Source of the DNA: Anaerococcus vaginimassiliensis
GTDB lineage: Bacteria; Bacillota; Clostridia; Tissierellales; Peptoniphilaceae
Assembly (NCBI RefSeq): GCF_900626155.1
Contig: NZ_LR130844.1
Location: 186,001-250,000, forward strand
Reading direction: 5' to 3'
Length of the DNA stretch: 64,000 nt
The notes beneath the pieces are model-generated. The model did not search any database. It was not told the origin of the DNA and worked only from the letters and a program-made list of their open reading frames with translations. The position numbers were made by a program, and so were the translations under genes. Positions 39,219 through 51,555 of the stretch are shown here, in pieces (within the stretch, counting starts at the first letter, position 1; the number at the start of each line of letters is the position of its first letter).

Positions 39219-40517
39219 TTCTTCCTCCTACTTTTATGCTTAAATTTCATTTCATACTGAATATTATTCTTTTCATACCAATGTACATCAAAATAATATA
39301 ATTCTGAATCGACCCTACCTACCATTTTAGACCATTCATTTGGTTTGCCACCGTATTTTTCACATAATTTGTTAACAACTCTTATTTCATCGCCTTTATA
39401 TATAGCTTTTGAATGATTTATTATAGTTTTTGATGGTATAAACTCTTTAAAGTTTGTAATAGGATTTATATAGTCTAATCTAGACTGCATAAACCTTTTC
39501 TCCGTGTAGATATCTCTAAATTTTCTAGACTTTACTTCTTCATTGTATCTGTCTTTACTATACCCGTAAACGTTAGTATTTACACTAGTAGGGCGGAGTT
39601 TGCCAGCCTTATTAAAGTCTTTGTATAACTGCCTTTGTCTTTGTAATCTTACTTGGGCAATAAGCTTACTTTCATCATCTCCTACCTTGTCATACATCAT
39701 AACCCTATGCTTGTATTTCCTGATAGTTCTTTCTATCTGTCTTTGTTTTTGGGTAACTTCGTAGAAAGTATATTCTTTTTCTTCAAAATCAAAAAGCTTT
39801 GGATCTATATCTTCAAGCGTTTCTTTAGTCCAGTTCCTCTCTGATATTCATTCAAAAAACGGGTACCAGTTGTTCCTTCAATTTGCACCTAGAAATCCAG
39901 TTACATCTCCGTATCCTTTATCGTCAAGGCTTAGGTATTTGGTGTTATCATCCGATAAAGAAACAATTTGTCCTTGCCATTCAGCATGACTTGGTCTCGC
40001 TCCAGCGTGTGCGGATATCTCCATAAGGTCTTGTTCCATATCCTTTGCATTCGCTAAAGATATCTCTCCAGTCATCTGGTTTAGGATAGTTCTTACAAGC
40101 ATCTTACTTGCTGACTCTATTGTGTAGTTTCATCCTGATTGCTGATAATTAATTACTCTTATACCTGAGTTTGATAGGTAGTTGATTAACCCCCTTACTA
40201 CTTTCTGGCTTGAAAATGCTCCGCTTGCTACCTTAAAGGTTGCTTAGTTTAGGGTCGTTTTATAGAAATCATTAAGAAGGATATTCTCCCCATTGTAGAC
40301 AACTCCTAAAGACTTTGTAATATTAGCATTTCCTAAAATTAAACGCTCCATAGCATTATCTACTATGTTCTCAGCCTGCTTATTCTTGCTTATATCGACC
40401 AATCTTTTATAATAGACCATATAGCTATCGCCTCGTCTTCATAATGCTTAAGGCTTGAATTGTTGATTATATCAGTTATTTCTTCAACTATATATTTTAG
40501 ATGAGGTATTAAAAAGC
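39215..40517 (-). pseudogene. Decayed phage minor capsid protein (PF06152-like)
   Basis: Read through, the minus strand encodes a phage minor capsid protein 2. Segments in order are EDEAIAIWSI, then after a frameshift near 40,430 KNKQAENIVDNAMERLILGN, then VASGAFSSQKVVRGLINYLS, YTIESASKMLVRTILNQMTG, GARPSHAEWQGQIVSLSDDN, KGYGDVTGFLGAN and NWYPFFE, ISERNWTKETLEDIDPKLFD. In-frame stops interrupt it at about 40,244 (TAA), 40,132 (TGA), 39,875 (TGA) and 39,848 (TGA). The N-terminus is missing. The last 161 codons (39,215-39,700) remain open. Confidence 0.85.
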
Positions 40518-41174
40518 TTTAATATCAAGGATATAAAACATTTGGAATTATATAATGATTAAATAAAATTAGAGTTAAATATTAATAATTCAACAAACAA
40601 TTCTAGAAGAAAATGCAGGCTATAGAATTTTACACTGATAAATACAAATTTATAAAACAAGAAAAATAAGCATTTAAAATATTGATATTATTATCCTTAC
40701 CGTAAATGAAAGTAAGAAATATAACTTAAATATCTATTATAAACTTCATTAGATTAAACTTCTTTTATAAAAAATAATTAATGATATACATAGATGACAA
40801 ATGTATATATTAAGAAAAGAATTAAGTTATCTAGTATTTTGTAGCATAGAAATAATGAAATTTACTTCAAATAAAAATAGATGATACACATATATAAATC
40901 AAAACTAAAAAAGGAAATATTAAAAAATATAAAATTCTTCAAGAGACTTATAATTAGTCTATAGATATATTAATTAATTAAAAAGTTATCTATTAGCCAT
41001 CATATATTAAAAGTATAGCTACTGAAACACGATAAATCTGAGTCATATAATTATAAAACTAATGGAAGACTCTAACTTTAATATAAATATCAATTAACAC
41101 ATCAAAAAACTGTATTAGTAAATTTTAAATAAATTTTCAAATACAAAATTATAAAACCCACATTATGTACATAC
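40518..41174. other. Gene-free AT-rich region
   Basis: About 650 bp, over 75% AT by eye, with many stops in all frames. A few coding-like stretches (for instance plus strand from 40,493) suggest decayed genes, but none can be named. Confidence 0.6.
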
Positions 41175-41204
41175 AAAAAAGAAGTGCTGAATATCAACAC
41201 TTCT
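41175..41204 (-). terminator. Terminator of the rRNA-tRNA operon
   Basis: Minus-strand AGAAGTGTTGA-TATT-CAGCACTTCT followed by TTTTT, 11 nt past tRNA-Arg. Confidence 0.9.
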
Positions 41205-41214
41205 AATAAATAAT

Positions 41215-41291
41215 TGGCGCGTCATTGAGGATTCGAACCCCAGGCCTTCTGGTCCGTAGCCAGACGCTCTATCCAGCTGAGCTAATAACGC
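41215..41291 (-). tRNA. tRNA-Arg (ACG)
   Basis: Acceptor GCGTTAT/ATGACGC, anticodon ACG in loop CTACGGA, T-loop TTCGAAT, encoded CCA. The A34 is expected to be deaminated to inosine. Confidence 0.95.
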
Positions 41292-41294
41292 ATA

Positions 41295-41368
41295 TGGAGC
41301 GGGTGAAGGGAATCGAACCCTCGCAACCAGCTTGGAAGGCTGGGGCTCTACCACTGAGCTACACCCGC
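41295..41368 (-). tRNA. tRNA-Gly (TCC)
   Basis: Acceptor GCGGGTG/CACCCGC, loop CTTCCAA, encoded CCA. Confidence 0.95.
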
Positions 41369-41465
41369 AAATGTTTACTTTTATATTATATATCTTTAAG
41401 GAAGATTTTTCAACTTTTATATAACTCTCAAAATAAAAAAACTTACGAAAGACGTAAGTAGAATT

Positions 41466-41540
41466 TGGAGCGGATGACGAGATTCGAACTCGCGACCCTC
41501 GCCTTGGCAAGGCGATGCTCTACCACTGAGCCACATCCGC
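41466..41540 (-). tRNA. tRNA-Gly (GCC)
   Basis: Acceptor GCGGATG/CATCCGC, loop TTGCCAA, encoded CCA. It is separated from the other tRNA-Gly by about 97 bp without a gene. Confidence 0.95.
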
Positions 41541-41554
41541 ACATAAAATTATAT

Positions 41555-41630
41555 TGGAGCTGATGATAGGACTTGAACCTACAACCTATTGATTACAAAT
41601 CAATTGCTCTACCAATTGAGCTACATCAGC
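41555..41630 (-). tRNA. tRNA-Thr (TGT)
   Basis: Acceptor GCTGATG/CATCAGC, loop TTTGTAA, encoded CCA. Confidence 0.95.
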
Positions 41631-41655
41631 ACATTGGATCACTAAAGAATCCAAA

Positions 41656-41732
41656 TGGCGACTCGGATGGGATTCGAACCCACGACCTCCGCCGTGACAG
41701 GGCGGCATTCTAACCAGCTGAACTACCGAGCC
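41656..41732 (-). tRNA. tRNA-Asp (GTC)
   Basis: Acceptor GGCTCGG/CCGAGTC, loop CTGTCAC, encoded CCA. Confidence 0.95.
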
Positions 41733-41833
41733 ATAAACACGCCTCTCCGGCGCTGAGAAGAGTCTTAACGAAGTGGCGTCAAATTGTACGAAGATCTTCT
41801 CTAAAATGATGATTTACATAGTAAATCAAACTT

Positions 41834-41910
41834 TGGTGGAAGTAACAGGGCTCGAACCTGTGACCCCCTGCTTGTAAGGCAGATGCTCTCCCAACTGAGC
41901 TATACTTCCA
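41834..41910 (-). tRNA. tRNA-Val (TAC)
   Basis: Acceptor TGGAAGT/ACTTCCA, loop CTTACAA, encoded CCA. A 100-bp spacer with no gene separates it from tRNA-Asp. Confidence 0.95.
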
Positions 41911-41944
41911 TAAGAAATATCTAAAATGATAAATCTAAAAATAA

Positions 41945-42019
41945 TGGTGACCCTACCGGGATTCGAACCCGGGATACCACCGTGAAAGGGTGGTGTCTTA
42001 ACCGCTTGACCATAGGGCC
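41945..42019 (-). tRNA. tRNA-Glu (TTC)
   Basis: Acceptor GGCCCTA/TAGGGTC, loop CTTTCAC, encoded CCA. The first 12 bases of the gene are repeated upstream at 42,042-42,053. Confidence 0.95.
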
Positions 42020-42041
42020 ATGTTAACTTTACAAATTACTT

Positions 42042-42053
42042 CGACCATAGGGC
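42042..42053 (-). repeat. Partial copy of the tRNA-Glu 5' end
   Basis: GGCCCTATGGTC, identical to the first 12 bases of tRNA-Glu (TTC), in the spacer before it. Probably a scar of a small duplication or rearrangement. Confidence 0.6.
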
Positions 42054-42096
42054 CTTATAAGTAAAATCTAATAAAGTCTTATGGTCTCATATGTAG

Positions 42097-42171
42097 TGGT
42101 GACTCCAATGGGATTTGAACCCATGATACAGCCTTGAGAGGGCTGTGTCTTAACCACTTGACCATGGAGCC
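42097..42171 (-). tRNA. tRNA-Glu (CTC)
   Basis: Acceptor GGCTCCA/TGGAGTC, anticodon CTC in loop CTCTCAA, encoded CCA. Resembles the TTC gene closely and probably arose by duplication. Confidence 0.92.
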
Positions 42172-42226
42172 ATAATTAATTAAAATTATTAGCTAGGACC
42201 AAGCTTATGCTTGATCCTAAAATGTT

Positions 42227-42303
42227 TGGTAGCGAAGAAGAGACTTGAACTCTTGACACTCCGGGTATGAACCGAATGCTCTAGCCAACTGAGCTACTTC
42301 GCC
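42227..42303 (-). tRNA. tRNA-Met (CAT), elongator
   Basis: Acceptor GGCGAAG/CTTCGCT, loop TTCATAC, encoded CCA. Position 1 pairs, unlike the initiator that precedes it. Confidence 0.9.
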
Positions 42304-42306
42304 ACA

Positions 42307-42383
<77 letters not shown>

Positions 42384-42402
42384 ATATATTTAATTAAATA
42401 AA

Positions 42403-42477
42403 TGGCGCTCAGGGTGGGACTCGAACCCACAACCTACCGGTTAACAGCCGGGTGCTCCACCATTGAGCTACCTAAGC
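42403..42477 (-). tRNA. tRNA-Asn (GTT)
   Basis: Acceptor GCTTAGG/CCTGAGC, loop CTGTTAA, encoded CCA. First tRNA after 5S. Confidence 0.92.
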
Positions 42478-42499
42478 GCAAAACAGATGACTGTTTTGT

Positions 42500-42613
42500 T
42501 TGGCGACTACCTAGTCTCCCGGGAGGTTGCCCTCCGAGTACCATCGGCGTTATAAGGCTTAACTTCTGTGTTCGGTATGGGAACAGGTGTATCCCTTATG
42601 CCATCATCACCAT
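42500..42613 (-). rRNA. rrf: 5S ribosomal RNA
   Basis: Ends TGGTGAT and GTCGCCA pair; the conserved internal segments CCCATACCGAACACAGAAGT and GGGAGACTAGGT are present. It lies about 35 bp after the 23S gene. Confidence 0.95.
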
Positions 42614-42645
42614 ATTTATGAACCTTCTAAATCAGCAAAAAATAT

Positions 42646-45717
<3,072 letters not shown>

Positions 45718-45769
45718 AATATTTTTTGCTATTTAGTTTTATTGGTTCAATTTAAATTAGTTAATTAAA

Positions 45770-45846
<77 letters not shown>

Positions 45847-46052
45847 AAGCAATAACTACCTTTTTGTTTCTAATGAGAAAAATCTCACGTGAGAAGCTAG
45901 CGTACCAGCTTCTTCACTGCCAACAGATTGGTGAAAAATAATCTTATATAAGTTTATCACTTAGTTAATAGCGTTATTTTCCTAACCACTTCGTGATTTT
46001 GGAAAATAATGAAAAATCGCTTCGCTAATTTTTCACCCACCGTGTCGTGCTT

Positions 46053-47586
<1,534 letters not shown>

Positions 47587-47874
47587 AGTTTGTTATGAGA
47601 ATCTTTCCTCGTCCTTCGTCCTCGACCACTCCGTGGAGGGTCCTCTAGGAGCCGGACAGGCTAATTCTGACTCTTTCATTTACATCTGACTTTTGTCTGA
47701 TGCGTGATTTAAATTTTGTCCTTATTTTCTAAATAAGAATCATTGTTATATAAAGAAATTAACTAAAGGTTATTAGTTGTTTTCGTTTATATCTTATATA
47801 ACTTAAAAGTTATATAGATCGTTGATATTAATTTGTTAAGGTTCATGTCATTCGCTTACCGCGTTGACTATTAC
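47587..47874 (-). other. rRNA operon leader with hairpins
   Basis: About 290 bp between promoter and 16S with no gene. A perfect palindrome TATATAACTT-AA-AAGTTATATA lies at 47,795-47,816, and a GC-rich fold (47,609-47,660) precedes 16S. These probably serve antitermination or RNase III processing. Confidence 0.6.
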
Positions 47875-47903
47875 ATAGTACCACAGTATTTTTTGTTTGT
47901 CAA
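47875..47903 (-). promoter_or_regulatory. rRNA operon promoter
   Basis: TTGACA (47,898-47,903), 17 bp, TACTAT (47,875-47,880), preceded by A/T tracts typical of UP elements. Confidence 0.88.
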
Positions 47904-48009
47904 GCTTTTTTTGAATTTTTTTATTAATTCTTTACTTTTTGCTCGACTGCTCTTGCAATGACAATTTATATATTACACCCTTACTTTTCTTTTGTCAAAT
48001 TTTTTTATA

Positions 48010-48041
48010 GAAAAAAGACCGCCTTTACTTTGGCGGGTCTT
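48010..48041 (-). terminator. Terminator of the argS-TPR transcript
   Basis: Minus-strand AAAGACCCGCC and GGCGGTCTTTTTT close an 8-nt loop, right after the TPR gene. Confidence 0.88.
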
Positions 48042-48047
48042 TCTAGC

Positions 48048-49151
48048 TTATATATTAAATTGATTCTTCAAGATATTTAGATTAGTTATGATTTCTTCTG
48101 TTAAGTCATCATAAGTTAGAAGGTTATCTATATCATCTTTGGCTTGTTTTATATTTCCAAGGCTAAGGTTTATTTGTATTTTATTATATGTTAGTCTTGG
48201 ATCTTCTGGATATTTCTTTAGACCTTCTTGGATTACTGTTAGAGCTTTTTCTACTTCTTTGTTCATATATAGGCTTATCGCATAATCGTTATAAGCTTCT
48301 CTAAAGTCTGCTCCTTCATTTATTCCATTTTGAAAAGCCATGATTGAGTTTTCATATTGAGCTAAATTTTGGTAGGCAACCCCCAAATAATAGTAGGCAT
48401 CTGCTCTTTTTCTTTGTGATAGAATCCCTGTTAGTTTCATCACAGCTTCGTTATAATTGCTCTTTCCAATATAGTATAAGGCTTCTTCTATCTCGGCATT
48501 ATCGTTTATTTCAGCTAGTTTTTCTCTAACTTCTTCTTTGGCAGTCTCAGAGTCTGTTCTTCTAAGTGCATTGTTATAATAGTTTCTAGCTTTAAGATAT
48601 TCTCCTATATTAGAGTAAATATTACCAAGTTCGTAGTAGGCAATGGCAAATTCATCGTTTGCTGTAATTATTTCTTGTAATATCCTTAGGGCTTCCCTAA
48701 CGAAATCGTCTTTTTCTTTTTCTTTAATCTCTTCCTTGTATGCCATCGGCCAGAGTAGTCTTGCATAATTGTAGGAATTATATCTATCCATTGGATTTAG
48801 GATATAACCACCTCTTAGTAAGAGAAGTGCCTTGTCATAATCATAATCCATGGCTTCAATTGCATTGGATGATGAAAAGTGAGTTATATCTTTTATATAA
48901 TGATTTAGTACATTGATATACTCGTAATTGTGGAGAAAGTCTTGGTCTGCCCCAATATTAATTAGCATACCTTGAAGGATTAGGTCGAGGTTGATCTTGT
49001 TTTCCATATCTCCACTTACTAGTCCTTTTTTCATATCATCGAGATAGATTGGTAGAGGCAAATCACCTAACAAGTCGTATGATGCATCTTCTTTTAGGTC
49101 TATATATCCTAGTTTTTCTACAAATTGTCTAAAATAATTGTCTAGTTTCAC
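48048..49151 (-). CDS. Tetratricopeptide-repeat protein
   Basis: A 367-residue soluble protein whose second half is built of TPR units: AIAYYELGNIYSNIGEYLKA, ADAYYYLGVAYQNLAQYENS, and AYNDYAISLYMNKEVEKALT. The N-terminal part (about 1-120) is unrelated helical sequence. TPRs mediate protein contacts; no partner is evident. It is the last gene of the transcript, 4 nt behind a membrane-protein gene with which it may work. Confidence 0.8.
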   Translation of the reverse strand: MKLDNYFRQFVEKLGYIDLKEDASYDLLGDLPLPIYLDDMKKGLVSGDMENKINLDLILQGMLINIGADQDFLHNYEYINVLNHYIKDITHFSSSNAIEAMDYDYDKALLLLRGGYILNPMDRYNSYNYARLLWPMAYKEEIKEKEKDDFVREALRILQEIITANDEFAIAYYELGNIYSNIGEYLKARNYYNNALRRTDSETAKEEVREKLAEINDNAEIEEALYYIGKSNYNEAVMKLTGILSQRKRADAYYYLGVAYQNLAQYENSIMAFQNGINEGADFREAYNDYAISLYMNKEVEKALTVIQEGLKKYPEDPRLTYNKIQINLSLGNIKQAKDDIDNLLTYDDLTEEIITNLNILKNQFNI

Positions 49152-49155
49152 TAAT

Positions 49156-49848
49156 TTATCCTCTCATAAATTTTCTTTGTCTGTAAGGGTGCTCATCCGT
49201 ATATTTGAACAAATGTCCCCTAAAGATACAGAAGAATGTATGAATTAGAGCTACAAGTAGGGTTAAAATAAGGGCATTGTTTCCTAAGCTTGTTTGAAGT
49301 TTGATTGATACAACACTTTCTATAGCCAAAAATATACATGCACATAAACCATAGGTTAGTAGGTTGTCTATTACAAATTTAACTGATGAAGTAAGTGCAT
49401 TTAGACCATGTCTATTTCCAATATAGACTTCTTCTAGCAAGGCTGAAGTTAAAAGTCTTACAATAAATTTAACTATAAATTGTCCCTTGGAGTCTGCCCC
49501 CATCACCAAGATATCTACAAATAAGTTTACAATATATAGGTAAAACATTGTAGATAATAAGGGTTGGAAGAACATATTTATGGAACTTGCTATGGAGTTT
49601 TTGCCTGAATTACCATACAAAACTACAGATTTTAAAGCTTGAACTACAAAGCATAAGACTAAAACATCTAATAAGTAGCTTATTAGTCCGCTTAGGTTTC
49701 CAACAATCCCTATATTTAATACATTATTATTTTCTAAGAGTAGACTTAGAAAAATAAAGGCTAAAGCCAAGTATGATTTGCTCGTCTTTTCTATAGTCTT
49801 CTTAAAAGAGTGGGAGCATACTTGGTGAAAATCCTTTAATCTATCCAT
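49156..49848 (-). CDS. Multi-pass membrane protein, unknown function
   Basis: A 230-residue protein with about six hydrophobic segments (SYLALAFIFLSLLLENNNVL; LISYLLDVLVLCFVVQAL; LLTYGLCACIFLAIESVVSI; ALILTLLVALIHTFFCIF) and a basic C-terminus. Its ATG overlaps the argS stop by one base. No family is recognised. Confidence 0.65.
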   Translation of the reverse strand: MDRLKDFHQVCSHSFKKTIEKTSKSYLALAFIFLSLLLENNNVLNIGIVGNLSGLISYLLDVLVLCFVVQALKSVVLYGNSGKNSIASSINMFFQPLLSTMFYLYIVNLFVDILVMGADSKGQFIVKFIVRLLTSALLEEVYIGNRHGLNALTSSVKFVIDNLLTYGLCACIFLAIESVVSIKLQTSLGNNALILTLLVALIHTFFCIFRGHLFKYTDEHPYRQRKFMRG

Positions 49849-51545
49849 TACATTTGCTCCACAGTTTTTATACCCAAGAGTCCTAGGGCTGTCTTTATAA
49901 CTATTGATGTAGCATATGTTAAGGCTAGTCTTTCTTCTTTTAGTTTGTCATCGTCTACGTTGATTTGGAAAGCATTGTAGAATTTGTTGAAATTTTTAGC
50001 TATTTCTGTTGTGTGTCTTGTTATAAGTGATGGCTCGTATTTTTCGCAAGCTTTTATAACAACATCCTTGAAGTTAGCTAAGGATTTAACTAGAGCAAAT
50101 TCTTCATCGCTTGAAATTTTGGTGAAATCTTTTGTTTTAACCTCAGAAAAATCAGCTTTTCTTAGAACTGATTTAGCTCTGGCGTAGGTATATTGAACAT
50201 ATGGACCAGTTTCTCCGTCGAAGTTTAATACCTCGTCCCAGTCGAAAACATAGTCTTTTATTCTGTTGTTGTATAATTCTTGGAATTTGACAGCGCCGAT
50301 ACCAACTATCTTAGAAGTTTCTTCTACATCTTCTATTTGGCTGTCTCTTGTTTCCATGATTTCTTTTGTCTTGTCAATCGCTTTGTTTAATACATCTTCT
50401 AAGAATACAACCTGACCCTTTCTTGTAGATAGGGTTTGATCTTTTAGGCTTACCATTCCAAAAGGAACATGGATACATTCCTTATAAAAATCATAGCCCA
50501 TTTTTTCTAGGATTGCCTTAAGTTGTTGGAAATGAAGATTTTGTTGAGTAGCTACTACATATAGGTTCTCATCAAAATCGTACACTTTTTTTCTGTTAAT
50601 AGCTGTCGCTATATCTCTTGTGATGTAGGCTGATGATCCGTTTGACTTGATAATAATTGAAGGTGGAAGATCATTATCGCTTAAGTCTATGATATAAGCT
50701 CCCTCTGATTCTAATAGTAGATTTTTTTTCTTTAACTCTTCTATTACAGCTGGGATAAACTCTGAGTGATAAGCTTCTCCGTTGTAGTTGTCAAAGTCAA
50801 TATCTAATAGTTTGTAAACTCTATCAAATTCGTTGAATGATATTTCCTTAAACCATGACCAAAGTCTTACAGCTTCCTTCTCACCATTTTCGAGATTTCT
50901 AAATTCTTCTCTGGCATCTTCCATCATCTTCTCATCTTTGCTTGCCTCATCGTTATATCTAACATAGAGGTTTAGGAGTTCTTTGATTGGATTTTCTCTG
51001 AGCTTATCATCATCGCCCCATAGCTTGTAGGCTGCAATCATTGTTCCAAACTGAGTTCCATAATCTCCTATATAGTTACTAGCAACAGTTTCATAACCTA
51101 AAAACTCATGGATATTTCTAAGGGCATCTCCTATTACAGTTGAACGAATGTGGCCAATGTGAAAGGGTTTGGCAATATTTACAGATGAAAATTCAACTAT
51201 CCTAGTCTTTCCTTCTCCGATATTGCTTTTTCCATAATCTTCTTTTTTCTCTAGTATTTCATTTAAGACACCTGTCTCAAACTTATCCCTATCAAGGAAA
51301 AAGTTAAGATAGGCATTGAGGTTTTCTACCTTGGAAATTCCTTCAATCTCTAAGGTTTCTGCCAAATCTTTGGCAATTATGGCAGGATTTTTCCTCATGG
51401 TCTTTGCTAATGTAAAGCAAGGAAAAGAGAAATCACCCATATTATCTTGTGGTGGTATTTCTATTAGTTTATAGATTTCCTCAAAACTTAAGCCTATATC
51501 TTTATTTTCAATTTCTTTTGCTATTATTTCTTTAAAGTCTGTCAT
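49848..51545 (-). CDS. argS: Arginyl-tRNA synthetase
   Basis: Start at the ATG at 51,545 behind AGAGGTAAA; the open frame extends six codons further. The 565-residue class I enzyme has the HIGH motif as FHIGHIRSTVIGDAL, an N-terminal Arg-S domain (1-85), the STRKGQVV loop that replaces KMSKS as in many ArgS, and the C-terminal DALR anticodon domain (LTYATSIVIKTALGLLGIKT). It charges tRNA-Arg. Confidence 0.95.
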   Translation of the reverse strand: MTDFKEIIAKEIENKDIGLSFEEIYKLIEIPPQDNMGDFSFPCFTLAKTMRKNPAIIAKDLAETLEIEGISKVENLNAYLNFFLDRDKFETGVLNEILEKKEDYGKSNIGEGKTRIVEFSSVNIAKPFHIGHIRSTVIGDALRNIHEFLGYETVASNYIGDYGTQFGTMIAAYKLWGDDDKLRENPIKELLNLYVRYNDEASKDEKMMEDAREEFRNLENGEKEAVRLWSWFKEISFNEFDRVYKLLDIDFDNYNGEAYHSEFIPAVIEELKKKNLLLESEGAYIIDLSDNDLPPSIIIKSNGSSAYITRDIATAINRKKVYDFDENLYVVATQQNLHFQQLKAILEKMGYDFYKECIHVPFGMVSLKDQTLSTRKGQVVFLEDVLNKAIDKTKEIMETRDSQIEDVEETSKIVGIGAVKFQELYNNRIKDYVFDWDEVLNFDGETGPYVQYTYARAKSVLRKADFSEVKTKDFTKISSDEEFALVKSLANFKDVVIKACEKYEPSLITRHTTEIAKNFNKFYNAFQINVDDDKLKEERLALTYATSIVIKTALGLLGIKTVEQM

Positions 51546-51555
51546 TTTACCTCTC

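Noticed and set aside
39848-40244. Possible recoding of TGA as an amino acid in the phage capsid gene, because several in-frame stops are TGA
   Set aside because: The TGA codons fall where family members would have Arg, Cys and Gly, not one amino acid, a TAA and a frameshift are also present, and neighbouring genes use TGA as stop. A pseudogene explains it better.
40493-40680. Plus-strand coding-like stretch after the capsid pseudogene
   Set aside because: Interrupted by several stops and with no recognisable protein; treated as decayed sequence.
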